From Treponema sp. (GTDB taxonomy: Bacteria > Spirochaetota > Spirochaetia > Treponematales > Breznakiellaceae), in the NCBI GenBank assembly GCA_031266635.1, contig JAISAN010000270.1, positions 1-22,506 on the forward strand: a stretch of 22,506 nucleotides of DNA. Direction: 5' to 3'. Position 1 is the first letter of the stretch; each line of letters starts with the position of its first letter. A program made the position numbers and the translations under genes. Shown here piece by piece: positions 6,230 to 14,184 of the stretch. A model generated the notes under the pieces. The model was given only the letters and a program-made list of their open reading frames with translations, searched no databases and had not been told where the DNA came from.

Positions 6230-7111
6230 CTACAGCCCGCTTTTCAGCGCCGAATCGTTCAGTATTATAAGCACCCGGCCTTCCCGCAGAAGCCGCCGGT
6301 TTTCCCCGGATGAGATGATCAGCAGGGCGTCGGCCCGGTCAATAACAGGATCGGTGGGACGTTCCCCGAAGACGCGGCGGGCCAGAATTCGCAGGGGCCG
6401 CTGGCCCACAAGGGCGGCGATTTCCGCGGAAAGCCCCGAAGGGCCGGGGCGGAAAATGGCGTCCGCCGAGGCGTAACGCGCCATGACGGCGCTCTGGGTA
6501 TCCCGGAGTTCCAGCATATTCCGATCGTAGATGAGGTTCATATCGGTATCCCAGATCTTCGGGAACAGGCAGGGGAGGGGGAGGGCCGTACTCCGCTTTC
6601 CATGGACCGGCAGCTCTTCATCGGCAATAATGATGATCCCCGTATAGGCGGCGGCCGGAATCGCGCTCAATGTCCGGGGGATTTCCGAGGGGCGGCTGTG
6701 GCGGATAAGGCCGGCGCAAAGTTCCGCGAGGCTTACCGAATAGGCGGCGGAGATGCTCCGCAGATCCGTAGAAAGGGCGTGGGGAACCATCCGGGCGCCG
6801 AAGGCGAGGTTTTCCGCCTGGAGAAAACTGAATTCTCCCCGGTCAATGAGGCCCGCGATGGTGGAAGAAGAATCTACCGGGATACTGAGGAGCCCGGGCC
6901 GGATCAGCCGCAGATATTCGGCGCTGATCAGGGCTTCCGCCTGGGTTCTTCCGGTGGGCAGCCTGATGCCGGCGGAAGCCAGATCCAGGGATACGGTGGC
7001 GTTAATTTCCATCTTGTCCCATTCTACCGCCCCGGTAATATCGATCCGGGTCTGTCCCCGGAGGGTGGCGCCGAGGATCAAAAAAAAGACCAATATACAC
7101 GCTTTATTCAT
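6230..7111 (-). CDS. Secreted protein of unknown function, third gene of the MltD operon
   Basis: This 293-residue protein starts MNKACILVFFLILGATLRGQ, a clear Sec signal peptide with probable cleavage near residue 20 (no lipobox Cys). The mature start TRIDITGAVEWDKMEINATVSLDL is a typical strand-turn-strand entry. It continues with mixed helix and strand, including AAYTGIIIIADEELPVHGK and DALLIISSGENRRLLREGRVLIIL. This pattern is seen in periplasmic spirochaetal proteins distantly like LPP20 or flagellar-associated exported proteins, though I cannot assign a family. The ATG is 3 bases after the stop codon of the lytic transglycosylase gene, which implies translational coupling. A role with that enzyme at the cell wall is inference from context. 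Confidence 0.72.
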   Translation of the reverse strand: MNKACILVFFLILGATLRGQTRIDITGAVEWDKMEINATVSLDLASAGIRLPTGRTQAEALISAEYLRLIRPGLLSIPVDSSSTIAGLIDRGEFSFLQAENLAFGARMVPHALSTDLRSISAAYSVSLAELCAGLIRHSRPSEIPRTLSAIPAAAYTGIIIIADEELPVHGKRSTALPLPCLFPKIWDTDMNLIYDRNMLELRDTQSAVMARYASADAIFRPGPSGLSAEIAALVGQRPLRILARRVFGERPTDPVIDRADALLIISSGENRRLLREGRVLIILNDSALKSGL

Positions 7112-7114
7112 TTC

Positions 7115-8524
7115 TTATTTTATCGGCGTTTTCAATGTTTTCCCTTCGGGGAGGATCTCGTTCAGTTCCATGCCATTCGCCGCCGCCAGTTCTTCGGGGT
7201 CCACGCCGTAGGCCAGGGCAATGGCCCAGAGCGTTTCCCCCCGCTTCACCAGATGGGTTCCCGTAAAGGAACGCCCCGGCGCCGGGTCTCTTTTATAGGG
7301 AACCACCTCCCTGATGGCGGGGATGCTGATTATATCCCCGATTCGCAGGGACCGGGGCTGGAGGCCGGGGTTGTTTTCCCGGATCAGCTCCGCGCTGACT
7401 CCATAATGCTGGGCCAGGGCGGAAAGAGTATCCCCGGAACGGATCGTATGGGAATAGTGTTTAATCAATTTTAAGTCCCCCTGTTCCAGCAGCGCCAAAA
7501 GGGCCGGAGCGGCTTCCGCGGGTACTTTAAGCTGATATGCCGCGTCCGGGGGGCTGATCCGGCGGCGGAGTTCCGGATTTGCGGTTTCCAGAATTTCCCG
7601 GTCCAGGCCCGCCAGTTCCGCCAGGACTTCGATATCCGCAGTCCTGCCCAGGGGAATCCGGGTCCAGTCCGGGGCCTCGGGCCAAAAGTCCACGCCGTAG
7701 CGGCGGGGGTTTGATATGATATGGGCCGCCGCGAGAAATTTGGGCACATAATGGATCGTCTCGGCCCTGAGTTCCTTTTTTTCGCAGAGGGTCCAGTAAT
7801 CCCGGATTCCCGTCCGCTGAACTACCCGGTTTACCCCGCCCAGGCCCGCGTTATACGCCGCCAAGGCCAGGGCCCAGTCCCCAAAATGGCGGTAATTTTC
7901 CTCCAGTTTACTCAGGGCCCCCTGGGTGGATTTCCAGAAATCCATCCGTTCATCCACCAGGTCCGTTACCCGCATACCGAAGGGGGCCATACTGTTTTTC
8001 ATAAACTGCCAAAGGCCCGCGGCCCCGGACTTGCTGACCGCCTGGGGCTTATACCCCGATTCTATTACCGGCAGGTAGAGCAGTTCCGGCGGCAGACCCC
8101 GCCGGGCAATTTCTTCCCGGATAAAGGGGATATACGGGCTCCCCTGGCGGATGATCCCGTTCAGCCACGCAATGCCGCCGGGGCTTGAATATTGGGCGAT
8201 ATACCGCCGGGTCAGCTCTTGATCCACGCCGCCGATATTTTGGGGCGGCGAAACCCCGGCGGAAACCGGCAGGGGGACAAAACCGTCTGTTTTCGGGTAA
8301 TCCTTCTTCCGCAAGGGCCGGTCCGCCGCTTTTTGCCCGGCAGGGGCCGCAGGGGGATCCGCCGGAACCGCGGCGTTCCGGTTGGCCCCTTCCGCGCCGC
8401 CCGCGAATCCGCCCCCCAGCAGAAAAACCAGAACCGCCGGAAAAATCTTCTTCCGGCTTCCCCGCGCCCGGCGGCCCGAATCTTTTTTGCCCTCCGGGGT
8501 ATTTTCCCGCCCTATGTTCCGCAC
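7115..8524 (-). CDS. mltD: MltD-like membrane-bound lytic murein transglycosylase with two LysM repeats
   Basis: The 469-residue protein is predicted to cleave the glycan strands of peptidoglycan in the periplasm, forming 1,6-anhydro ends. A basic N-terminus and a hydrophobic segment (about 28-43) export or anchor it. An Ala/Pro-rich linker follows. The SLT domain (about 130-250) has the catalytic Glu155 in LPVIESGY, then SKSGAAGLWQFM (164-175) and ALAAYNAGLGGVN (220-232). Two C-terminal LysM modules (about 357-403 and 423-467), each with the GDTL/GETLWAIA signature, bind peptidoglycan. The start is a GTG at 8524 immediately after the TAG of the upstream lipoprotein gene. It is the middle gene of a three-gene operon. 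The mltD symbol is by domain layout, not proven orthology. Confidence 0.93.
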   Translation of the reverse strand: MRNIGRENTPEGKKDSGRRARGSRKKIFPAVLVFLLGGGFAGGAEGANRNAAVPADPPAAPAGQKAADRPLRKKDYPKTDGFVPLPVSAGVSPPQNIGGVDQELTRRYIAQYSSPGGIAWLNGIIRQGSPYIPFIREEIARRGLPPELLYLPVIESGYKPQAVSKSGAAGLWQFMKNSMAPFGMRVTDLVDERMDFWKSTQGALSKLEENYRHFGDWALALAAYNAGLGGVNRVVQRTGIRDYWTLCEKKELRAETIHYVPKFLAAAHIISNPRRYGVDFWPEAPDWTRIPLGRTADIEVLAELAGLDREILETANPELRRRISPPDAAYQLKVPAEAAPALLALLEQGDLKLIKHYSHTIRSGDTLSALAQHYGVSAELIRENNPGLQPRSLRIGDIISIPAIREVVPYKRDPAPGRSFTGTHLVKRGETLWAIALAYGVDPEELAAANGMELNEILPEGKTLKTPIK

Positions 8525-9601
8525 CTAAAATTTTTCCCCGTAGTAAACCCCCGCCCACTCCCAGCGGCCGTGGATTTCCGGGTCCGAGGGAAAGTATATC
8601 TTCCTGAGATACAAATACCAGGTGGAGATATACTGGGACCAGCCCCAGGTGCGAAGGTATGCCTCGTTGGCGTTGGAGCCCGCGTCAAGGTTGCCGGCGT
8701 AACGGATCCGGTTGCCCCGCATAAAATCGGAAAGGTTGAATTCCGCCATTCCCGAATCATCGGTTTCTCCCTGTTCCCAGGAACGGGCGAAAAAATTGAC
8801 CTTTGCCCGGTACTGCCAGAGCCGGGCGCTGCTCCCCCCGTCCAGGGCGGTTTTAATGGTGTTTACCAGCACGTTGAGGTTTTCAAAAGTCCAGTCCTTG
8901 GGGGAATTGTTAAAATCTACCAGTTGTTTGGCATAGGTGTCCGCGTTGGGAAAACCGGGAACCACGGTTCCCACATGGGGGAGGTACTGGGTATAGGCCT
9001 GAATAGCTCCGTTCCACTCCCCAATCTGCTCATACGCCTGGGCCAGCATAAAATAAGCCGCGCCGGGATTGGTTTTTTCGGGAAACCGGGATATAAGTTC
9101 CTGATAATACCAGACCCGCTGTTCCGGGTTATCCACCAGGTTGATAAGCTGGTTCAAACAGGCCAGGTGGATCGACTCTCCCATAAGGGTCAGATCGGGA
9201 TAGTTTTTGACAATCAGATCGAAATACCGGGCCGCCACGGGCCGGGCATCCTGCTGCATATAGGCATAGGCGATCATCAAAAGATAGTAGCTGTTATAGG
9301 GATCGCCGGGAAACATATTGGTCCGGGAGCTGAGAAAATAGATTAGCTTACCGTACTCTTTGAGCCGCATATAGACATTGGCGATCTCCCGGATAAGGGC
9401 GCATTGATCTTCCCCGGGGGTGGATGTGTCCGCCAGAAGGGTAAAAAGATCGCCCAGCGTTTCCCGGTCCTGCGGGGAACCGGTCATATAATAACGATCG
9501 ATTTCTCCCGGTTCTCCTGTCTTTTCACAGCCCAAAAGGAAAAAACCGGCAAAAAACAGCGGCCCTATCAGGCAAAATAGATATTTTTTCCCCTTCCCCA
9601 T
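8525..9601 (-). CDS. TPR-like lipoprotein, first gene of the MltD operon
   Basis: This 358-residue protein has a signal sequence ending in the lipobox FFLLGC (Cys25 lipidated). The mature part is mostly helical with tetratricopeptide-like repeats: LIREIANVYMRLKEYGKLIYFL, NSYYLLMIAYAYMQQDARPVAARYFDLIV and AAYFMLAQAYEQIGEWNGAIQAYTQYL. The last 120 residues are Trp- and Tyr-rich and lack repeats. TPR lipoproteins usually scaffold envelope complexes. The ATG at 9601 is preceded by GGATG about 6 bases upstream. The next gene, the lytic transglycosylase, starts at the base after this stop codon, so the two are tightly coupled. A function in positioning the transglycosylase is a reasonable inference, not shown. 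Confidence 0.82.
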   Translation of the reverse strand: MGKGKKYLFCLIGPLFFAGFFLLGCEKTGEPGEIDRYYMTGSPQDRETLGDLFTLLADTSTPGEDQCALIREIANVYMRLKEYGKLIYFLSSRTNMFPGDPYNSYYLLMIAYAYMQQDARPVAARYFDLIVKNYPDLTLMGESIHLACLNQLINLVDNPEQRVWYYQELISRFPEKTNPGAAYFMLAQAYEQIGEWNGAIQAYTQYLPHVGTVVPGFPNADTYAKQLVDFNNSPKDWTFENLNVLVNTIKTALDGGSSARLWQYRAKVNFFARSWEQGETDDSGMAEFNLSDFMRGNRIRYAGNLDAGSNANEAYLRTWGWSQYISTWYLYLRKIYFPSDPEIHGRWEWAGVYYGEKF

Positions 9602-9667
9602 ATAAAGTCATCCTACCATGAGACTGTTAGTCTAGCAAGGCGGCCGTATGGGTGTTATATTAATAAT
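9602..9667. promoter_or_regulatory. Short divergent promoter region with a small palindrome
   Basis: This is a 66-base gap between divergent genes. AGACT-GTT-AGTCT (9621-9633) is a perfect 5-bp dyad that could be a binding site. TATATT and TAATAAT boxes lie directly before the plus-strand ATG at 9668, with no Shine-Dalgarno site there. Confidence 0.3.
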
Positions 9668-10222
9668 ATGCACCTTATTGTAACCCATAAAACTGCCGCC
9701 AGGATTATTTTTATTATCGGCCTTTTTCTGATGGTTCTGGGCAGCGCTTTTTTATTGAGTTCGCTGGTGGAAAAATCCCGGCTTTCTGTCCTTGCTTCCT
9801 TTTTTTTTGTTATCCTGGGGGTTGGCTGCGCGGTCCTGGCGATTAAACTCAATAAACGTTCCCTGTATCTTTTTTTTGCCGCTTTTTTTATGCTGGTAGG
9901 GCTTTTTCTGTTCCTCTCCGCCCTGTCTATTATCCCCGTTTCTTTTTCCGAGGCCTGGCCCCTGTTATCGGTTTTTTCCGGGCTTGCCCTTTTACCGGCA
10001 GGCTGGCACCGGTACGGTTCATTCCGCAGCCGGTATATGGTTCCCTCCCTCGCCTTTATCGTTTTGGGATCGGCGCTGATGATCTTTTCTTTTGATCTGG
10101 TTTCTTTTTCTTTCGCCCAGTTTATGAAAAACTGGTGGCCCCTGCTGCTTGTATTAACCGGACTTACCCTGATATTAATCGCCCTTAGTACCAATAAACA
10201 TACCGGGGATATGAAACGGTGA
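9668..10222 (+). CDS. Six-TM small membrane protein (LiaF/LiaI-like TM region)
   Basis: The 184-residue protein is almost entirely hydrophobic, with six predicted transmembrane helices at roughly residues 11-30, 40-58, 66-90, 98-113, 127-147 and 157-175. Short basic loops (EKSRLS, KLNKRS, HRYGSFRSRY) separate them. The pattern of Gly-rich helix pairs and the repeated W-P-L-L motif (SEAWPLLSVFSGL and NWWPLLLVLTGLTLI) resembles the LiaI/LiaF-like or DUF5668 membrane region used in envelope-stress sensing. The match is by eye and uncertain. There is no evident ribosome binding site before the ATG. It is divergent from the MltD operon and lies 78 bases before the TPR lipoprotein. Confidence 0.65.
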   Translation: MHLIVTHKTAARIIFIIGLFLMVLGSAFLLSSLVEKSRLSVLASFFFVILGVGCAVLAIKLNKRSLYLFFAAFFMLVGLFLFLSALSIIPVSFSEAWPLLSVFSGLALLPAGWHRYGSFRSRYMVPSLAFIVLGSALMIFSFDLVSFSFAQFMKNWWPLLLVLTGLTLILIALSTNKHTGDMKR

Positions 10223-10246
10223 TTAGAAGGCGAGGTCCATACCCTT

Positions 10247-10261
10247 CGAACCTCCGGTTCG
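10247..10261. repeat. CGAACC-TCC-GGTTCG hairpin, copy 2
   Basis: A perfect 6-bp stem with a 3-base loop in the gap between the membrane protein gene and the TPR lipoprotein gene. It matches the hairpin at 2861-2875 at 14 of 15 bases. Confidence 0.5.
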
Positions 10262-10300
10262 CGCTTGCTCCTGGGTTCTTCATTTTGCCGGGCATACTGC

Positions 10301-12061
10301 ATGAATAAGCGTACACCGGGTAAGGCCGTTTCGGCCCTTTCCCGCCTGCTGTTGTTTTGTTTTTTTGGGGGGCTTCTGGCCTGCGGCGGGAGTCCCCGGA
10401 ACCGGGGGGATGTTCCGCCGGTGGAAGAAACGCCGCTCCTGATTCCGGGGCAGGGCGGGGAGGCCGTTCCCCGGCCTTCGGGAGGCGGTATTGCCGATGA
10501 GATCCGGGGATTAACCGAGTCCGGGGTCCTTTCTTCCCTGCTGCGGGCCCTGGATCTGATCCGCGGCCGGGACCTGGGGGCTACCGAATTCGGCCGGGTG
10601 ATGAATGCCGTGAATGTCGCCCTGATACAGACTATCTATCCCGATACCGCCGCCCCCCTTCCCGCTCCTGACCTTCCCCAGACCCATGTTTACGCCCGGA
10701 TTCTCCGGGAGGCGGAACGGGGGAATTATACCCCGCCGTCTCCCGGTTCCACCGATTATTTGGAACATATCCTGCCCTTTCTCGCGTTTTTTCCCGATAC
10801 CGGCCGTTCCCATGAACGGCTTCAAAACGCCCTGCCGGATCTTCAAAAGGCGGAGAGCCTCAACCGCGCTCCCGTATTGGCCTGTTACTTTCTCGGCCTG
10901 GCGTACGAAAAAACAGGCCGTCTGACTGATGCCAGTACCGCGTACAGCAGGGCCTACAACATCTCCGCTGAATGTTACCCCGCCGCCCTGGGACTTGCCC
11001 GGGTACTGAACCTTTCCGGGCAGCGGCAGGAGGCCCAGCAGATGCTTGCCGGCCTGGTGATCCGCTACCCGGACAATATGGCGGTTAAACGCCAGCTTGC
11101 CATTGCCTATTACCAGAACCGGGACTGGTCCCGGGCGGAACCGGCCATTGCCGAAATTCTCCAGCGGAACAGCCGGGATGGGGAATTTGTCCTTATGCGG
11201 GCCCATATTATGGTGGAGCAGGGGCTTTTCCTCCAGGCCCAGGCCCCCCTGGATCTCTACTCGTCCATTAACGCCAATAATCCGCTGTACCTGTTTCTCC
11301 GCGCCCGGGTTCAGGCCGAAGGTTACCGGAACCGGGACGCGGCCCTGAACTACCTCCGTTCCATCCTCCGCAGTTTCCCCTCGGACGAGGAAGTGGCAAT
11401 CTACGCCATCCGGCTGCTTTTGGAATCTCCCCGGCCGGAGGATCACGCCGAGGGCCGGGAACTGCTCCGCCGCCTGCTGGCTTCCGCCGCGCCCTCGCTG
11501 CCGGTGGAGGCCCTGGCCCTTCAAGATGCCGTCCGCCGGGAGAACTGGCGGGAAGCCCAGGGCTATCTTACCCGGCTTCTTGAGGAACGGCGATCGTCCC
11601 AGGATCTGATGAATGCCTATACGGTGGAACGGGGACTGGGTAACAACGCCCGGGCCCTTTCGTATGCCCGGGAACTTTACGAGCGGGATACTTCCAGCGA
11701 CGAAGGAATCACCGCCTATATTTCCGCCCTTATTGATACCGGCCGACAGGACGAGGCGGGGCGGATGATCGAAAGCCGTCTGGCGGGGCTGCCGGGGGGA
11801 ACGGTAAAAAGCCGGTACTATTATCTGCGGAGCCGGATCAGAAGCGGCGAAGAACCGGTAATGAACGATCTGCGGTCCAGCCTTTTTGAAGACCCCCGGA
11901 ACCTTTCCGCCCTGATCGCCATGTTTGAAATATACCACCGCCGCCGGGATGAACGCCGGGCGGTATATTACCTCAAACAGGCCCTGGCCCTGGCCCCGAA
12001 CAACCCCCAGCTCCGGCGTTATGAAACCGAATACGCGGGGCTTCTTGGGGGGGTTAACTAA
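10301..12061 (+). CDS. TPR-repeat lipoprotein
   Basis: From the ATG at 10301 the protein is 586 residues; a TTG 36 bases upstream would add 12 residues and spoil the signal sequence. The signal ends in GGLLAC (Cys28 lipidated). After a Pro/Gly-rich linker the protein is a chain of some eight to ten tetratricopeptide repeats. Examples are CYFLGLAYEKTGRLTDASTA, AALGLARVLNLSGQRQEAQQ and VKRQLAIAYYQNRDWSRAEP. The last is canonical (YYLKQALALAPNNPQL). It is likely a periplasm-facing scaffold for protein assemblies; the partner is unknown. The stop codon is 3 bases from the end of the convergent cca gene, with no terminator hairpin between them. Confidence 0.85.
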   Translation: MNKRTPGKAVSALSRLLLFCFFGGLLACGGSPRNRGDVPPVEETPLLIPGQGGEAVPRPSGGGIADEIRGLTESGVLSSLLRALDLIRGRDLGATEFGRVMNAVNVALIQTIYPDTAAPLPAPDLPQTHVYARILREAERGNYTPPSPGSTDYLEHILPFLAFFPDTGRSHERLQNALPDLQKAESLNRAPVLACYFLGLAYEKTGRLTDASTAYSRAYNISAECYPAALGLARVLNLSGQRQEAQQMLAGLVIRYPDNMAVKRQLAIAYYQNRDWSRAEPAIAEILQRNSRDGEFVLMRAHIMVEQGLFLQAQAPLDLYSSINANNPLYLFLRARVQAEGYRNRDAALNYLRSILRSFPSDEEVAIYAIRLLLESPRPEDHAEGRELLRRLLASAAPSLPVEALALQDAVRRENWREAQGYLTRLLEERRSSQDLMNAYTVERGLGNNARALSYARELYERDTSSDEGITAYISALIDTGRQDEAGRMIESRLAGLPGGTVKSRYYYLRSRIRSGEEPVMNDLRSSLFEDPRNLSALIAMFEIYHRRRDERRAVYYLKQALALAPNNPQLRRYETEYAGLLGGVN

Positions 12062-12064
12062 ACC

Positions 12065-13429
12065 CTACATATACCGCTGATTAATTTTCCCCGCGATTTC
12101 CAGCAGTTTTTCCCGCTGGTTCATGGACGGGTCGTTCACCACGGTCTCAAAAAGCTCTTGCAGAATAATGCCCATATACTTTCCCGGTTTAATGCCTGTT
12201 TCGATAAGGTCTTTGCCGGAAACCGCCAGGTCTTTAAGGGAAAAGGCCCGGCCCTTCGCCAGCTCCGCGTCTACCCGCGCCGCCAGGGGGAGGAGGAATT
12301 CCGGGCCGGGGTCAAGCCCCGCCATAGCGTAGGCGTCGGCCCGGCGGAGGCGGTAGAGGTTCTCCAGATTCTCCTCCCCCACCCGGATAATAAAACGGCG
12401 GACCGCCGCGTCGCTCCAGTCCCCGGTATAGTGGAACATGTGTTCCTCTATCAAATGACAGGTCCCGTCGCATACCGCGTTGGGGTAGCGGAGCCGGGAC
12501 AGAATATTCCGGCACAGCCGGGAAGATTCCTTTTCATGCTGATAGAAGGTCCATACGCCCTGTTCACCGGCTTTCCGGGTTGCGGGTTTTCCAATGTCGT
12601 GAAACAGGGCCGCCAGGATTACGTGCCGGGGGTACTGTTCCCGGACAGCGTAATCACCGGCCAGAAGCGAATGATCCAGCACATCAAAACAATGATACCC
12701 CTTTTGTTCCACCCCCCGGCAGGCGGCCAGCTCCGGGAGCAGGAGTTCCAGGAGTCCGGTCTGTTCCATAAGGCGGAAGGCAGTGGAGGGGCCGCCGTTT
12801 TTCCCGGCCCCCAGGATTTTGTCCAGCTCGTCCCGGATCCGCTCGGGGGAAACTTTTGCGGTAAGCCCCAGCGCCGGGCGGATAGCGGCCAGCGTCGCTT
12901 CCTCAACGGCAAAACCCAGGACGGCGGCGAAACGGACCGCCCGCAGGGACCGCAGGCCGTCTTCGGCAAAGCGCTCCGCCGGATTTCCCACAGAGCGGAT
13001 GATTCGCTTTTCTATATCCCCCCGTCCCCCAAAGGGGTCTACCGGATCGCCCGAAGGCAGCCGGAGGGCTATGGCGTTCATGGTAAAATCCCGGCGGCTT
13101 AGATCTTCCTCTATGGCGGCGGCAAAATTCACCCGGTCAGGCCGGCGGCCGTCGCTGTACGTTGATTCGGTACGAAACGTGGTAACTTCAATGGCCCGGC
13201 CTTTATAATGAACGGTTACGGTACCGTGTTTTATCCCCGTGGGAATGACCCACCGGAACATGGCGATCACCTCCTCCGGGAGGGCGTTGGTGGCAAGGTC
13301 CCAGTCCTGGGCCCTTTGACCCCGGAACATATCCCGCACCGCCCCGCCCACAAGGTAAACTTCCCGGCCCCGGTCCTGAAATATCCGGGCCATTTCCCGG
13401 AGCAGGGGATGGATATACGCGTTGTCCAT
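12065..13429 (-). CDS. cca: CCA-adding enzyme / tRNA nucleotidyltransferase with HD domain
   Basis: The 454-residue protein belongs to the class II nucleotidyltransferases that add or repair the 3' CCA of tRNA. The N-terminal catalytic domain has VYLVGGAVRDMFRG (24-37), the metal-binding DWD (42-44), EEDLSRRDFTMNAIA (107-121) and EDGLRSLRAVRFAA (156-169). A C-terminal HD domain follows, with conserved His and Asp in LFHDIGKP (275-282) and further histidines near 254 and 330. HD-containing members can also have phosphohydrolase activity. Poly(A) polymerase I is the main alternative, but the length and HD domain favour a CCA enzyme. The start is ATG at 13429. It is divergent from thiN and convergent with the TPR lipoprotein. 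Confidence 0.92.
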   Translation of the reverse strand: MDNAYIHPLLREMARIFQDRGREVYLVGGAVRDMFRGQRAQDWDLATNALPEEVIAMFRWVIPTGIKHGTVTVHYKGRAIEVTTFRTESTYSDGRRPDRVNFAAAIEEDLSRRDFTMNAIALRLPSGDPVDPFGGRGDIEKRIIRSVGNPAERFAEDGLRSLRAVRFAAVLGFAVEEATLAAIRPALGLTAKVSPERIRDELDKILGAGKNGGPSTAFRLMEQTGLLELLLPELAACRGVEQKGYHCFDVLDHSLLAGDYAVREQYPRHVILAALFHDIGKPATRKAGEQGVWTFYQHEKESSRLCRNILSRLRYPNAVCDGTCHLIEEHMFHYTGDWSDAAVRRFIIRVGEENLENLYRLRRADAYAMAGLDPGPEFLLPLAARVDAELAKGRAFSLKDLAVSGKDLIETGIKPGKYMGIILQELFETVVNDPSMNQREKLLEIAGKINQRYM

Positions 13430-13497
13430 TAGGGGGCACTATACTATAATGGAGAATCGCGGACAAGCGGAAAATATGGCGGAACAGGGGAGTGGTG
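13430..13497. promoter_or_regulatory. Divergent promoter region between cca and thiN
   Basis: The 68-base gap contains TATAAT at 13445-13450 on the plus strand, about 50 bases before the thiN start, with overlapping TATAGT on the minus strand for cca. AGGGGAG at about 13486-13492 is the ribosome binding site for the ATG at 13498. The gap is too short for a TPP riboswitch and none is seen. Confidence 0.4.
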
Positions 13498-14142
13498 ATG
13501 CGGGGAATCCTTTTTACCGGCGGGGAAGGGCCGGAACCTGAAAAAAGCCGCCGCCTTGCCCGGGGGGCGGGCCTGATCGTTGCCGCCGATTCAGGACTGC
13601 TGACTGCGGAAGCCGCGGGGCTCCGGCCGGACTGGGTGCTGGGGGACATGGATTCCCTGGGCGACCCCCGCCGCCTGGAAACGTATCCCCCGGAGCGGGT
13701 GCTGACATACATCCGGGAAAAAGATTATACCGATACGGAACTGGCCTTTTCCTTCCTTGTGGAAAAGGGCTGTGATGAAATATGGCTCATCGGCGGGGGC
13801 GGGGGCAGGATAGATCATCTCTTTGCCATCCGTTCCATGTTTGAACGGGAACTGTGCCCCAGGGGCTGGATTAGCGCCTCCGGGGAGATTTATTCCCTTA
13901 CCGGGCCGGATAAATTGGCCTTTTCCCTCCGGGCCGGAGTTCTGCTTTCGGTGTTTCCCCTGGGAGCCGGGCCCTGGGAGGCTGAGAGCGAGGGCTTAAA
14001 ATGGCCCCTGAACGGCCTCGCCTGGAACCGGGGCTTTTTCGGCGTCAGCAATGAAGCGGAAACCGGCGGCTGTTCTATCCGCGCTGCGGCGGGACGGTTT
14101 ATGATCATCCTGCCCGGTGAAAATGGACCGGTTTCAAATTAG
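13498..14142 (+). CDS. thiN: Thiamine pyrophosphokinase
   Basis: ThiN converts thiamine and ATP to thiamine diphosphate and AMP in the cytoplasm. From the ATG at 13498 the protein is 214 residues, normal for the family. Two GTG codons at 13492 and 13495 are possible, but the AGGGGAG site fits 13498 best. The motifs are AADSGL (29-34), PDWVLGDMDSLG (44-55), KDYTDTELA (75-83) and GGGGGRIDHLFAIRS (99-113), followed by the C-terminal GLKWPLNG and GVSNEA substrate loops. It opens a long plus-strand run with folD and folE2, grouping cofactor genes. No thiamine-responsive leader is seen, so control by TPP is not supported. Confidence 0.93.
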   Translation: MRGILFTGGEGPEPEKSRRLARGAGLIVAADSGLLTAEAAGLRPDWVLGDMDSLGDPRRLETYPPERVLTYIREKDYTDTELAFSFLVEKGCDEIWLIGGGGGRIDHLFAIRSMFERELCPRGWISASGEIYSLTGPDKLAFSLRAGVLLSVFPLGAGPWEAESEGLKWPLNGLAWNRGFFGVSNEAETGGCSIRAAAGRFMIILPGENGPVSN

Positions 14143-14149
14143 AAGCTGT

Positions 14150-14184
14150 GGCTGTTCCAAAAATAAGAGGTTAAATGAATTGAT
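14150..14184 (+). promoter_or_regulatory. folD leader: repeat fragment, ribosome binding site and two-codon ORF
   Basis: GGCTGTTCCAAAA (14150-14162) repeats the left arm of the hairpin at 1019-1057, here without its right arm. AAGAGG (14165-14170) is 14 bases before the folD ATG but only 4 before another ATG at 14175, which reads ATG AAT TGA. That stop codon ends one base before the folD start at 14185, so termination and re-start is possible. Confidence 0.35.

Noticed and set aside
6602..7474. 290-codon open frame on the plus strand
   Set aside because: It spans two coupled minus-strand genes with a signal peptide and LysM motifs; Gly/Arg-rich shadow translation.
8192..9346. 384-codon open frame on the plus strand
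   Set aside because: It lies across the TPR lipoprotein and lytic transglycosylase genes on the other strand; composition is that of a shadow frame.
10511..11938. 475-codon open frame on the minus strand
   Set aside because: It is antisense to the TPR lipoprotein gene, whose signal peptide and repeats are clear. Long antisense frames are expected in GC-rich coding sequence; this one has no motif.
12158..13102. 314-codon open frame on the plus strand
   Set aside because: It is antisense to cca, which has all its catalytic motifs.
13430..13497. Possible TPP riboswitch before thiN
   Set aside because: The gap is only 68 bases and no THI-box-like sequence is present.
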